DNA from: Pholiota molesta
Taxonomy: Eukaryota; Basidiomycota; Agaricomycetes; Agaricales; Strophariaceae
NCBI GenBank assembly: GCA_014925825.1
Contig: JACGCK010000002.1
Coordinates: 868,001-932,000, forward strand
Direction of reading: 5' to 3'
Length of the DNA: 64,000 bases
This document shows, piece by piece, positions 23,186-37,897 of this stretch. Under the pieces are notes generated by a model. That model ran no database searches, was not told where the DNA came from, and saw only the letters and a program-made list of their open reading frames with translations. Positions within the stretch are counted from its first letter, which is position 1, and each line of letters opens with the position of its first letter. The position numbers were made by a program, and so were the translations under genes.

Positions 23186-23811
23186 TTTCTTGGATTTCTC
23201 CTGGCACCTCACGTTTTTTTCTCTCTATGATTTCTATACATACATTCTTTACGAACTTCCACGATTCTCATTTCATCACGACCATGACACTCATGTTCCA
23301 CTCCCACATTGTATCATTCCATATTCTTCTCGCAGCATGTGCTTCATCTAGACGACCATCCTATTATTATTACAGCCCATTACACACTATAATCTATTGC
23401 ATAGCTTTCTTACTTATTTTTACATCTATATCCCTGCCCAATCTGGATTTCATCAGATATTTTCGCATACTCAGCATTATACTTTCGTGCAAGTGACACA
23501 TACATCGATTTGTTACTCAATCTTTACCACATAAAAATACACCTCATTTTAATATCTTCCGGAACGATTACTTCGATTTCTAAACCATCCGCGCCTGCTC
23601 GCTCTTTGTAGTTTCCATAATCTACCTTCAGAGCGCGACATGACGGCGCGGGGTCGGATCTGCCACACGAGCCAAGCAAAGCCAAACAATTGACTCATTA
23701 GGAAATTGGTGGCACAAGTTGGCAACAACTCCATCAGACTCCGAAAACACCACCTGCAGCGAGCGGTCAGAGACAACCCCGCGCCACAGTGCCCTTTGCG
23801 CCATCCAAAGC
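23186..23811. other. intergenic, 3' flank of F-box gene and next promoter
   Basis: AT-rich and rich in T and C over the first 350 bases, consistent with a 3' untranslated region. No protein motif is recognised on either strand. Confidence 0.5.
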
Positions 23812-25420
23812 ATGGCCTCATCCTCACTCTCCTCGGTCGTCTCCAACCTCGTCCGTGCATCAATGGGCTCTTCTGTGCCCAGCACGGTCACAGACGATGA
23901 CCTCGATCGTCATGTTGCAGAACTTATTGTTCGCGAGGCGAAGAAGAAGGCCGAACGGTATGGCCAGCAAGGAATCCGCGCATATATATCCAGTAATGTG
24001 TGCGTCCTCTTCCTCCCCATTTGTTGACCACATGCTGACTCCACCCGCTCCTTGGTGTGTGTCTTCGTGTAGTGACAGTAACGCCCCCAAACCTAACAAA
24101 CGCTTCCTGAGCTCCATTATTAAGAGCACAGATGACCACAACAAGACCGTTCTCAGAGCCCAAGCGCTTGCCGCGCAAGAGATTAAGCGCGAACGCGAGG
24201 AGCAGGAGAGGAAACAGCGGCGGGCGCGTGCGGAGGAGGCCGCGGAGGCAGAACGCCTGCGGCGGTCCGGTAGCTCAAGACACGGATCGGGCTCAGGAAC
24301 AAAGAGGAAGCGGGCTGCAGCGAGGGATGAAGAGGACAGCTGGGATCGCTGGGATGGCAGGACTGCGGAGCGGAAAAAGGTGACGAGGAACTGGGAGGCC
24401 TGGGATGGGCGGGATGAGGATGAAGATAGCGCCCAGACGAGGAAGAGAAGGAGGAGCCGCTCCAGGTCGACAAGCAGAGATGGGGAGAGGGCGGGCGGCT
24501 CGTCGCGCGGAACTCGTGCAGGCGACGAGGATCAAGACCACATGGATCGGCGGCGGCGCAGTCGGAGTGCCTCGCCTCGGCGACATAAGTCAGGCGAGGA
24601 CGCTCGCCGCAAACGACGCCGAAGCCATGAGCGTTCTCATAGACATTCGCGTTCACACCGGTCTCGTTCTACTTCTCGTCGGTCGGCATCGCCTTCGTCC
24701 CAAAGAGAAGACTCGAAGGCGCAGCGACGTAAACGCTCGCGTTCGCCGAAATACGCTTTAGATGACATCCGTGACCATACACCACGAAGTCGCTCACATA
24801 GATCTTTGTCCCCACATTTCGACTCCACTACTAAACCTGAAATCCAAGAAAGCGACTCCGACCGTCGTACGAAGGAAATTCGCCATCGAGATACCCGTTT
24901 TCCAAGTCCACAACTTGCCGCATCTTATGCATCGTCCTCCAAGTTGAAGGTGGAAGACTTTCACAAGCCTGTTGCATCAACTTCACGACGTGCCTCATCT
25001 CCTGATGATGCGGACTCTCGGTCACCCAGTCCAGGACCTCATCCGCCAATCCAGCTTCCTTCAAAAATGGATCGGTATTTCGAGGAATCTTACGACCCTC
25101 GCCTTGACGTCGCGCCATTGGCTGCACCTACTGTTCCCGCGACTGGATTAATCGACAACGCGCAGTTCGAGGGGTGGGACGCGATGCTTGAGCTCATCCG
25201 CATTCGTCGGGAGGACAAGGAGGAGAAGAAGCGGCTGGAAAGGTTGGGCTTGTTACCGCCGAAGGAGAAGAGTAAAAGCAAGAAGAAAGGCGTTACGGTG
25301 GCGGACTCGGGGCCGGCGGTTGCTGATAGATGGAGTGGGGATGCGGTAAGTATTATGGATATAGAGTATAAGAAGAGAGGGTCAGTAAGGGAGTGGGATA
25401 TGGGGAAGGAAGGTTTCTGA
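23812..25420 (+). CDS. Arg/Ser-rich nuclear protein, probable splicing-associated
   Basis: Two exons (23812-23999 and 24073-25420) encode 511 residues. The N-terminal 110 residues include LDRHVAELIVREAKKKAERY and NKRFLSSIIKSTDDHNKTVL, followed by a charged coiled-coil (KREREEQERKQRRARAEE). A long Arg/Ser-rich domain comes next (for example RSRSRSTSRDGER and RSHRHSRSHRSRSTSRRSAS), as in nuclear-speckle and splicing factors. The C-terminal domain contains SYDPRLDVAPL, FEGWDAMLELIRIRREDKEE and a Lys-rich stretch. The SSIIKSTDDHNK block faintly recalls the N-terminus of metazoan NKAPD1-type proteins; this is from memory and weak. A nuclear RNA-processing role is inferred from composition. The donor used is GT-GCGT after AAT GT, which keeps the frame and reads SSNVDSNAPK. 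Confidence 0.65.
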
Positions 25421-25740
25421 AACTATATATGAAGGCATATCACACACAGATTACTTTGAGATTACTACAAGGGGCTATATCTTTCAATGATATCAAGATT
25501 CGAGTCAATGTTCTCATTTAAAACTTGCAGCCGGTTATTATTTGCTTATCGCTAGTGTCCACACCCCTTTGCATGAGTTATAACATGCATTGAACACGCA
25601 GAACTTTCATTGACATCGTTATGTCATTAGTGAAGTGTTACACGAAACGCGTCCAGCACGTGGCGTTACGCGTTACACGGTACTGATAATATTTGCTGCG
25701 AACTTGAATGAAACTCTGACTTGACCCCGTCGTCTCCAAG
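25421..25740. other. intergenic, 320 bp
   Basis: AT-rich 3' flank of the Arg/Ser-rich gene and promoter of the importin gene. No other feature seen. Confidence 0.5.
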
Positions 25741-28700
25741 ATGAGCACCTCTGAAGTCGCCCAATGTCTGACCGCCACCCTCAGTCCATCTACGAATACA
25801 CGTGTCGCTGCGGAACTACAGCTCTCTGAGCTTTTTACACGTCCAGGCGCGTAGTCCACTTCTCAGCAATTCGACCACCCGTGCTTATGCCTTGCGCGAT
25901 CTAGATGTTGGAATCTCTCTGTCACAATTGATACTTTCCAATGAGGTCGATATGTCTCTGAGACAGATGAGTAATTTGTTTGTATTCACCATGATCTGGA
26001 TCTTGATGTTTCTTTCTCTCTTACTCGGCTAGCATCGCCTTGCGCAAGTATGTTCGGGAGAGATGGTCGCCCTATTTTTCTGGCTTTAAAGGCTCTGCAC
26101 CTCCCGTAGAGGTATATTTCACCTAGTTCTGGCTATTTTTCATGCACAAACCTTCTTATATAGGTCAAAACGCAAGTGAGAGAAGCGGTGCTGCGTGGAT
26201 TGTCGGATGAGAATCGCAAAATCCGTTCACTTTCTGTGAGTAATGAACTCTGATGTTTGTGTATTATCATAACTAATATGCTCAGGCACATACTCTATCC
26301 TCGATTGCCAACTGCGATTGGCCTGATGAATACCCAGAGCTGTTGTCTTCTCTCATTGCGTTGTTGTCGTCGGGATCGCCAGCTTCTGTTCATGGCGCCA
26401 TGCAGGTCTTCACAGAGTTTATCAAATCAGATTTATCCGAAGATCAAATCCTCCCCGTTTTGCGTGAACTTCTTCCCGTATTGCTCCAAATTCTTGGGTC
26501 ATCAGAGGTATTGAAATCGCCCCTTCATCTGGATACGTGTTTGCTGATGATATACTAGTCCCATTCTGCGCCGACTCGGGCGCGTACTGTATCTGTTTTC
26601 CGACAATGTGTGACTGCGCTATTCATGGTCAAAGATCAACACCCACAGGCTGTAAAAGAGGCCACCGCATCCGTTCTTCCTGTTTGGTTAGAGGCTTTTA
26701 AGGTGCTGCTCAACATCGATCCTGCGCAAGATGTGGCCGACCCATCCAACTGGGATGGTTTGACAGTCAGGATACAGATCTTTAAGGTGCGAACTTATGG
26801 TTCATCACCGTCTCAATGCTTACCAGCGGGAATTATTTATCCTAGACAATCGATACCCTCCATACATCCTTCCCTAGAGCCCTCTTACCATATATGCCTG
26901 AATTGCTTTCGGCATCTCTTAATCATCTACGCGTTCTTTATCCCACTTTCTCTACCTACTGCCTTTCCGCTACTGAATCTGCACCAAATACATCGGAAGA
27001 CGAATCACTCGAACTGCCCCAATTACTATGTCCTGTTATGGACTTTTTGGCTGCAGCCATACGAGGAGGAAGAGCTCGTGATTGGTTGATAGACACGAAC
27101 ATCATGTCCTTGGTGTCTTCCGTTTTTGCCTTTGTTCAAATGACAGACGAAGATGTACTTGTTTTGTTATCTTCTTGAAATTGGATCTAACTAACATGTC
27201 CTTTTAGGTAGACACATGGGCGAACAACGCCAACATCTTTGTCGCTCAAGAAGAAGACGAAACACAGCCTTATAGCGTGCGAGTAGCTGGATTCGACCTC
27301 CTTGGTGTACGTTCTATGTCTTCCTCCTCTCGTCGCCTGTGCTGACAGTTCCTCAGTCTTTGATTGAAAGAGCCCCAGTCCAAACAGCGAAATCAATTCA
27401 GTCAAATATCGAGCAAGTTATCATTGCGTCTGAGAATGCGCGTGGCTCTGGAAATGATGACTGGTAAGAAGGCCCTTCTTTTTTGCACTTCTATTTGGTT
27501 CTTAGTTGCCTGTTGAAACCCAGGTGGAGACCCCTTGAGGCATCGTTAGCTGCGATTGGATCGCAGGCGGAATCCATCTTGGATTGCATCGAAGATGAAG
27601 AGGAATCTGGCCGACCAAAACCCATTGATATTGATTATCTGCTTGCGAATGTCATTCCACCGGTCCTAAGCATATCAGGTATGTATTCAGACGCAGAGAC
27701 TTATTGACCCTTGTATTCGATATGCTGAAATGTTTTCCAGAGTTTCCATTCCTGCAGGGACGAGCATTCGTATTCTCCAGTCAGTATGCAAAAGTACTTC
27801 CCCTTCAGTCAGCGGGCCATTACTTGGAGGCTGCTGTTCAAGTTCTTGAGTCAAATGAAGCTGGTGTTCCTGTGAAAGTATCAGCAGTGAAAGCGGTGCA
27901 TAAGTAGGTTCATTCCGTCAGATGTCATAAAAGACTTACTCATGTGGTGCAGCTTTTGCCAAGGCGGCGAAGACTCTGCTCTCATTCCTTTCGCATCTCG
28001 CATTACTCAGGATCTAGGACCCTTCTTACTTATCACTTCCGATGACACGCTTTCCCTTGTTCTGGAAACTCTTTCGGTCGTTCTTGAGGTGGATCAAGGC
28101 CAATGGTTGACACCCGAACTTGCGCAATCGTTGGTATCAGCCTCGTTGGAAGTCTGGAGCAAAAATAACAAAGGTTAGAAACAAGTCCTTAAATTTTACC
28201 TGATTGACGTGAACTTTTAATAGATCCCATTTTCATCTCTATATTGAGCGATATCATTGAGAATCTTGCATCGTCTCCAAAAAGGGGATCTACGAAACAG
28301 TTGTCAAACAAGCGCTGCCCGTTCTGAGCGTGGCCATTACCTCTGCCAAAAAGGAGGAGTCTTGGATTGCCAGCTCAGCTATCGACCTCGTTAGCAGTCT
28401 CGCGGAAGGTGCTCCTGAGAGTGGTCTTGGAGAAGGGTTCGTGCAACTTCTGGCACCCAATTTGTTTGCGTGCTTGGCGACTGCGGAGGACAGGGACGTT
28501 TTACAGGTAGATTCTTTCGGCACCAACGTCATTCCATATGCTGATGATACTTCAAGAGTGGCATTGGATGCCTCACACTTATCATTCGGAAAGATTGTAA
28601 TCAGCTGCTTTCCTGGACGACTCCAATGGACGAAGCGGTATTGAATGGGTTCTTACACTGGTCGCCCAAACCCTTCAAAGCGAGGATGAATCTGGTGGAC

Positions 28701-29847
28701 TACAAATCGGTGATTTGATCATTCATCTGTTGAGGAGAGCGGGCGAATCCGTCCTTCCTGTGCTGCCCGAACTTCTGCGTGCGATGGTTCTCGTATGACC
28801 ACTGCTAAAACCGCAACCTTCTTGCAAGTGAGTGGGTGCGGTTTTCCGCTGTCAGCTGTTACTGATCTATCGAACAGTCTCTTGTATTCCTTTCGCTTTC
28901 CTGATCAACAACCAACGAGACACCGTGCTATCGCTTTTGGAGCCGATGAACATCAATGGCCGCACTGCGTTGGACATCCTATTGCAGACCTGGTGCGAGA
29001 ATGCAGAAACCTTCCAAGGTTTCTGGCCCTCTCGCGTCAGCACACTGGCTCTGACACAGCTCCTCGTCTCTGATCGGCCAAGCATTCAGAATTTGGTCGT
29101 CAAAGGAGATATTATCATCAACCCAAATACTAAAAACAGTGAGTATTTTCATCTGCGCTTCGTATGGCCGTTAGATACTTATGTGGGCAGTCATTATGAC
29201 GCGTTCAAAAACGAAGACCAGTATGCATACCTGCACCGAAATCTATCTGTTGGGCTTTGACTGACCCTTTTGTCTTTTTCTTTTCTTTTTTTGCTTAGCC
29301 CCTCACGAGTTTACCAGCGTCCCCTTCCCGGTCAAAGCCCTGAAAATCATCCTACACGATATCCAATCGGGTGGGGAAGCAGCTAGCATGTCTGCCCAGG
29401 GTGGTGTCTTTGATGTCGACTCGGACGACGGGGTAAGTTCTCCATTTTTATATTATCCATGGAGTAAGTCTAATGGAAGTAATTAGGACGAAGACTGGGC
29501 AGAGGAAGGAGGTGACCATGCTCAACCCTTCAAAAAAGATGAACTAGCTTTCCTGTCGGATCTCATCGGTCCTAAGGGCATGGCCTTTGATAATGACGAA
29601 GTCTTGGACTCTAACGACGACGAAGATTTGCAAAATGATCCCGTTTCTCAAATGGATATGCAGGTATGTGAATCAATATCTCTTCCATTATTGACATTAC
29701 TCATTCGACTGGGAAATCAAGGGCCATTTGTTCGGATTCCTGCGCGAATGCGCCGCGCACAACACTAACAATTTCAGCGCTATAGTCGATCAGTTAGCGC
29801 CGGAAGAGATTCTCGTTATTCGTCGCATTGTCAGCGGAGGTATTTAG
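25741..29847 (+). CDS. KAP114: importin-9 / Kap114-type nuclear transport receptor
   Basis: A beta-karyopherin that carries cargo such as histones and TBP into the nucleus. From ATG 25741, MSTSEVAQCLTATLSPS and AAELQLSELFTRP are the importin-beta N-terminal helices. SIALRKYVRERWSPYF, HTLSSIANCDWPDEYPELL and SPASVHGAMQVFTEFIKSD follow; these blocks are diagnostic of the importin-9 branch. HEAT repeats continue to an acidic loop (DVDSDDG, then DEDWAEEGGD) and the C-terminal exon GHLFGFLRECAAHN, ending VIRRIVSGGI. More than ten short introns occur. The first donor is GC (CAG then GCGCGT), either a GC-AG intron or a miscalled base. Three one-base additions are needed: in the G run near 28286, near 28620 (DDSNGRSGIEW follows) and near 28790 (before RMTTAKTATFLQ). 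The family is clear despite these. Confidence 0.88.
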
Positions 29848-30163
29848 GATAGAAATTTGGAATTACAAAATAAGTAGAGGCTATGAGTGGCTCGAATTCT
29901 AATATACCTGAGTAATGCTCATTTTTGACCTCGGCATTTGTTTCTCTGCAACTTTGAAATATGAGGGACCTAAAAGATTGAACATCGAATCCATGAAATA
30001 AAATGCTAGATGAGGACCCAAGTAAACACTGAAGAGACTTTCAAGAGACTTTTCATGTCTGTGATAGTCAAAGGCCGTGGGAACTTTCTAATTGTCAATC
30101 AAGAATTTTCTTGAGTTGGAAATAACACATCTCAATTGAATACTCCTCCAGATTCTGGGACAG
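29848..30163. other. intergenic, 316 bp
   Basis: 3' flank of the importin gene and promoter of NOG2. Nothing else recognised. Confidence 0.5.
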
Positions 30164-32552
30164 ATGGCTCCTACGAAGAAGGCCAATGGACCGTCGAAGA
30201 CGAGGTCCTCCTCCTCGTCCGGTGTCTCGCTCGCCAAGGTCAAAGGAGAGAACTTCTATCGTGATGCAAAGAAGGTCAACCGACTCAAGATGTTGACCGG
30301 CGGCAAGGCCGTCCGCGACAAGGATGGCAAGATCGTCCAGGCTGCCGCTTTCCAGAAGGGCGAGGACGAGACGAAGCCCGGTCGTGTGCAGCCCGACAAG
30401 AGGTGGTTCGGTGCGTCATTGCGTCGTTGATCGAGAGAGACACCGCCCAGTGGACTGATTTGGTCGATTTTTTCTTTCTTTCTTTCCAGGAAATACCAGA
30501 GTTATTCGCAAACTGCACTGGACCATTTCAGGACGAGTCTTGGGGCGAAAAAGGATGATCCATATTCGGTTCTGCTGCGAAGAAATAAGCTGCCTATGGC
30601 GCTCCTCGACGATGCTGCTAACCCCGCCCTTCGCAAGGCGAGTCGGGCTAAAAAATCCTTCGTTTGCATTGATCTAACTGGAGCATGTAGCGTCCTCATA
30701 TTGTAGAACTGAACCTTTCTCGGAAACTTTCGGCCCCAAAGCGCAAAGAAAGCGACCAAGGGTGGCTGCGGGGACTTTTGAGGAGCTCGGAAAATGGGTG
30801 CTGAGATGGCCGAGGAAGCTGAGGTTGCAGCCTCAGCGTCTGGAACCGTATCATTGGTACGCAAATACGGATCTTGGATAATGGCAATCTATATATTCCT
30901 GCAGAACCCCTGGCCTCCACTATTGTTGAAGCTCAGACACATGCCGACTTCAACGAACCCATTTATGCCAAGGGTACATCACGCCGGATTTTTGGCGAGT
31001 TGTACAAGGTCATCGACTCATCTGATGTGATTCTGCACATCCTCGACGCGCGCGACCCATTAGGTACTATGTGCGAATCCGTCCTCGAGACGATCAAAAA
31101 GGAGAAATCCCATAAACAAGTCGTGCTGGTAATCAACAAGTGCGATTTGGTACCCAATTGGGTCACTGTAAGTATTATATGCAGTCTTTTTCCCGCACAG
31201 AAGTCTGATTATTTTCTTTCCAGGCGAGATACATCAAGCATCTGACACCTCGCTACCCTACTATTGCATTCCATGCTTCTCCCAACCATTCCTTTGGAAA
31301 AGGCTCACTCATTCAATTATTACGACAATTCTCTCAACTTCATGCCGATAAAAAGCAAATATCTGTCGGTTTCATTGGATACCCAAACGTTGGCAAGAGC
31401 AGCGTCATTAATACCCTCAAAAGTAGCAAGGTCTGCACAGTCGCCCCAGTACCAGGAGAGACCAAAGTAAGCACTCCGATTATATGCAAGTTCTTCTAAT
31501 TCTATATGATTACAGGTGTGGCAATACATTACACTCACGAAACGAATCTACCTCATCGATTGCCCGGTATTGTCCCGCGTCCGCGAACGACTCGCAATCC
31601 TCGATAGTCTTGAAGGGCGTCATCCGAGTAGAAGCTCTGCCAACACCCTCGGAGCATGTCCTGCTCTTATGCAACGCGTAAAACCTATATACCTTTCCCG
31701 AACATACGGTATTCCCCTTCCTAACAAGGACGACATTACAATTGGCTGGGATACTGAAGACTTCCTCGACCAATTGGCCCGCAAAAAAGGTCGTCTGTTG
31801 AAACATGGCGAACCCGACCTAGACTCGGTTGCTAAAATTGTTCTTACGGATTGGGTCCGCGGACGCATTCCTTTCTTCGTGCCCCCGCCTGAAAGGTCAG
31901 AAGAGCTCAATGAGGCGGAGGCCAAGATCAAGAAGCGTAAGGAGAAGGGCAAAGGAAAGCGACCGTCCTATGGAAGTACCAGGCGTGAAGCAGAATCTAA
32001 AAACGCTGATACAAAAGAACACTTTCTTGCCTGAGGATATTGAGAAGCTGGATGAAGAGGAAGAAGCTGTAGGAGAGGGTAATGAAGGCGAGGCCAGCCT
32101 AGTTGAGGAGGACCAGGACCAGGATGGAGAAGGAGAAGAGGAAGAGGAAGAATTACGATGGAATGATGTCTTTGAAGGTATAAAGACAAGCGAACCTATG
32201 GTGCCCAGGCGAAGGACGAGGACGAGGAAATTGATGCTGATGTTGACATTGACGCTGATGCTGATGGTATGTCAATCGTCCAGCTTAACTTGTTTTCTAT
32301 ATTTATCATAATTTCTCAGATGATGCTTCGGAGACTGAAGCAAAGAAGGAGGCGCGCATGAAAACAAACAAGGTCGGTATACTTTTCAATGCCTTTGACA
32401 CGGCCACGGGACTCATATCTCACAATTCACAGCGTAAAGCCGAGAATTTCTACACCTCAGCCAACGTCAAGAACAAGAGTCGGTCGAAAGCGGCTTTAAT
32501 GAAGTCACTACCTGTCGGCAAGAAGGGAGGAAGCAAAAGCAGGAAAGGCTAA
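30164..32552 (+). CDS. NOG2: nucleolar GTP-binding protein 2 (NOG2/NUG2)
   Basis: GTPase needed for late nuclear maturation and export of the pre-60S ribosomal subunit. From ATG 30164, [16 protein letters not shown] leads to the family N-terminus with [19 protein letters not shown] and QPDKRWFG. The GTPase domain is circularly permuted as expected: NKCDLVPNW (G4) first, then [15 protein letters not shown] (G1), then DCPG (G3). After it come [31 protein letters not shown], an acidic tail and a basic C-terminus [19 protein letters not shown]. About eight one-base additions restore the family reading: near 30500, 30705, 30795, 30870, three within 31563-31660 in C runs, and one near 32180. One change of opposite sign lies near 31970. 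One intron (donor GCGAGT after CTTCGCAAG) appears to be GC-AG. The identity is certain; the reading frame as given is not translatable end to end. Confidence 0.9.
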
Positions 32553-32880
32553 AAGATTGTAAGTATGTCAATCAGTATGGTAAGTCATGAATATTTTCCT
32601 GACTTTTTGCAAAGACTTATCGGTAGGAACTAGCCTTAGAGATTTTATATGCCATATTTTGTGATCAAGCTAAATGTAAATTGAGAGAGTGAGTCGACAG
32701 TGCGTATCGCCCTCAGTGGGCCCCCCAAAAGGCCTGTCGGGCTTTGATCGGAAGCCGAAGATTGATGTATCGAGAATTATCTATACCTCCTCCGTTCATC
32801 GTGGGAAACTTAGGACAGAACCTTAAGCTGATTGCGCGATAACTTTTTCGTCTCCCCATCCTACACTCCATCCACTTATC
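32553..32880. other. intergenic and enolase promoter
   Basis: 3' flank of NOG2, then the promoter of enolase 1. A pyrimidine-rich tract (TTTTTCGTCTCCCCATCC) sits just before the ATG at 32881, as is common in highly expressed basidiomycete genes. Confidence 0.5.
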
Positions 32881-34568
<1,688 letters not shown>

Positions 34569-34822
34569 TGAAAATGTACTGTGTACTGACCCTATAGACT
34601 TTAACTGTATTAACGATTGCGAATCGAACAATAATAACGACTGTTGTAAAAAAAATCTCGACCAACATGATGAATTTGCTCTCAGTGGTCTCAAGACAGT
34701 CTATGATCAAGCATTTCGAACAGCCGCTCAAAGTCGCAGGTCTATAAATAGATTGACTTATAAACAGATTTACTTATAATTATGCACCACTAGAGCGCGC
34801 GCCATGTCTGATTCCCAGCAAA

Positions 34823-36544
34823 ATGCATATCACTCGGCTTGAAGCTAGACAGGTATGAAGATTATGAAGATGTTTTGTCTTTTTTCGGTGTTTGGGCCTA
34901 ATTCCAACATTTCAGATCTTCGATTCTCGCGGCATCCCTACTGTCGAAGTCGACTTGTATACTCAAAATGGTGATGATACTGAATTGACGATGTCAACTG
35001 GATTAATGATATGAAACCTTCAGGACTATTCCGTGCCTCCGCACCCGCTGGTGCATCAACTGGCGTCCATGAAGCTGTTGAATTGCGGGATGGGGATAAC
35101 AATGCGTACATGGGCAAAGGCATGTATTCATCTTACATTCCATTCTCTCTCCTTGACTCTTTTCTTTCCACCTTACAGGAGTCCTTAAGGCAGTCGCAAA
35201 CGTTAATAACATCATCGCACCAAAGCTCATCAAGTCGGGCCTCGACGTCACAAAGCAGCTCGAGATCGATAACTTCCTCATCACCCTCGACGGTACGCCG
35301 GGCAAATGCAAGCTCGGAGCCAACGCGGTCGTCGCCGTGTCTATGGCCGTTACTATGGCTGGCGCATCTGCATCAGGCGTGCCACTATACCACACATCGC
35401 CGCGCTTGCAGGCATCGAGCCGCCGTACATCCTCCCAACGCCCGCGTTCAACGTTATCAACGGCGGCAGGCACGCGGGCAACAGCCTTGCGGCGCAAGAG
35501 TTCATGATTATGCCTGTTGGCGCGACATCGTTCGCGGAAGCGATGAAGATGGGTACGGAGACGTATCAGCATTTGATGAAAGTCGTTAAGAACATATATG
35601 GGTTGATGGTACGTTGCGCTTATTGGCCGCATTTGGGAATGCATGAGCCATTTATGGAAATATCAGTGCTGATTCATTCTGTCTTAATGTTTTGGCAAAG
35701 CTGCGAATGTTGGCGATGAAGGCGGTTTCGCGCCGGATTTGCAGACCGCAGAGGAGGCGCTGGGTCTTCTGGTGCTCGCCATCAAGAACGCAGGTTATAC
35801 AGAAAAGGTTAAGATCGCCGTCGACTTCGCTGCATCCGAGTTCTTCGACGACGGCAAGTATAACCTTGATTTCAAGTCACCTAATCCCAACCCCAAGAAC
35901 ATGCTCGATACTACGCAAATGATCCAACGCTATCTAAGCTTCCTCAAGAAGTATCCTGTTGTATCCCTCGAGGACCCATTTGCAGAAGACGACTGGGACG
36001 CGTGGTCCGATTTAACGAGATGCGCGAGGACGCAGGTCGTTGCGGATGACTTGACAGTGACCAGCCCGAGGCGCATAGATATGGCGGTCAAGAAAAAGGC
36101 GGCGAATGCGCTCTTGTTGAAAGCCAATCAAATTGGTACCGTTTCTGAGACTATTGTGGCGTGCGTCCCCACTTCAATGCATATCATGATTGAAATTGAT
36201 CTTCTATGGCGTAGGGCGAAGGTTGCGCGAGCTGATGGCTGGGCTCTCATGGTCTCACACCGCAGTGGCGGGACAGAGACCACCTTCATCGCTGACCTCG
36301 CAGTCGGGCTGGGCGCCGGCCAGATCAAAGCAGGCGCCCCGGCGCGCATGGAGTGCGTCTCTAAGTACAATGCGCTGATACGCATCGAGTGAGTCCGCCA
36401 ACGAACACTGCCTACTTAACAGTTTTTGATGCATCGCACCCCTACCACAGAGAGGAGTTGATCAAGTCAGGCAAAAATCCAATTTACGCTGGTATGACAA
36501 GCTTTTCCAAGGGCACTGAGGCTCCGCCGATGCTTAGAAACTAG
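34823..36544 (+). CDS. divergent tandem enolase paralogue, two single-base frame breaks
   Basis: A second enolase starts 280 bases after the first on the same strand. ATG 34823 gives [10 protein letters not shown], then [19 protein letters not shown]. Substrate and metal residues are kept: [83 protein letters not shown] and [13 protein letters not shown]. Intron positions match enolase 1, so it arose by duplication of an intron-containing gene. It is clearly diverged, and the C-terminus ([18 protein letters not shown]) replaces the usual end. Two breaks need one added base each: at 35391-35395 between GVPLY and HIAALAG, and at 35599-35605 before the intron preceding AANVGDEGG. With every active-site residue retained, a functional isozyme with sequencing gaps is more likely than a pseudogene, but this needs checking. 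Confidence 0.85.
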
Positions 36545-37897
36545 AGAAAGTAACGGCATACAGGAGGTACACACGCCGATTTCCTAGATTTCAAATTTGA
36601 ACCATTTATCTTGGCCTGACATTTTTCTGTGCTTTTGGGGTTAGAGCGGAAATGTCAATAAGTTTGCGCGTGTCCCAACGTCGGACATGCTGCGCAAGCA
36701 GCGCTCAGCGGTTAGCGCCCAAACTCTGCTCCCTACTCGCCTATTTCTACTCATCTGATTGATATCATGGTGAAATTCGCAATATATCCTCTTTCATTTC
36801 TAAAATCTCGACCGGCTCCTCCAACATCTACACACCGACTGAATCGGCGAGGCAGAATTATTTACCATCAGCTTCAAGTTGACCTCGATGGACAGTTCCA
36901 AAATTGTCCGACGTCGTGCCACAGAGCAGCTGTTACAAGTCTGTTTCAGGATTTATATGTAGGTCACATAAATGTGAGTTTACTGACCGATGCCACCCCG
37001 TGGCTCCACGTATGCGTGCGTATTGAAACTGAAATGGACATTCACTTCAGGTGTGTTATTTACCGTTATCGTCAGGCAGCTATTTTTTCTGTTCTTGGCA
37101 GATCTTCACCAGACGGCTGGCTGCCCTATTTGTGAACCATCAAATTACCTGTCGCAGTCCACTATCAGTGTCACAGAACGATTTGAACGAACACACTAGA
37201 ACTCTCTTGCTAGAGGGTGTCAAAAAAACTGAATCAACTTTACTAGTTGACATCGCAGATGAAAGTTGTCGTAGAAACTTTTGAGATGTGAGGAGATTAG
37301 GCGCCTTAGCACTGTCTTGGTAATTTGAAGTCCCCAGCGTCAGGAATCCAGAGAGCTTAAATGGAAGGAATGGCGAATATTTTTGAAACGCCAACATAAG
37401 CATGAGAGAAACGTCTGGTTATCGATCTTGGTTGGGTAACAATATACATAGAGCCAAAGGAACTTTACCGGCGCTTGAAAGCATGAAAGGTCGTCTTGAC
37501 ATTTGTGTTTACTAGCTGAGGATGGGGTTTGCGTTTGGTTTGCGTCGTGCAAAGATCTCGATACTAGCGGATTTTCATGACCTGCTGAACTTGAGTCCGG
37601 AAACAGCATGCCACATTGTCAGCTGGGTGGACCAAGGGTGGACTACATAGTACACCCTGCCTGGATGCCCTCTAATTGTGGTCGCCCGATAATACCGACA
37701 GCATTGTCTGTTCCAAGTCAGAAGAACGGGAGAGGTATAGACGTTGATTGTACTATAAGTAGTAGGTGAAAATGAAAAACGGGAAGCCGAGTTCGTGAGA
37801 GGAGACTAGCGGTGGCTGATTGTTGCGATGGGAATAAATATTCGGCTCTGCGAAGAACTGTCCATGTCACTCTCTCCTTCATAGCGCCTGCACTAGC
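36545..37897. other. 1.35 kb with one unassigned ORF
   Basis: An ATG ORF of 122 codons (36767-37135, beginning MVKFAIYPLSFLKSR) resembles nothing I know. It has no obvious partner exons. The remaining sequence is low in coding signal, and the last 200 bases should be the promoter of the TBC gene. Confidence 0.3.

Noticed and set aside
24183..24656. 157-codon Pro/Ser-rich minus-strand ORF
   Set aside because: It is antisense to the Arg/Ser-rich domain. Repetitive codons for Arg and Ser on one strand produce open low-complexity frames on the other.
34823..36544. Calling enolase 2 a pseudogene
   Set aside because: All active-site residues and splice sites are intact, and its only defects are two one-base losses of the type found in essential genes of the same window.
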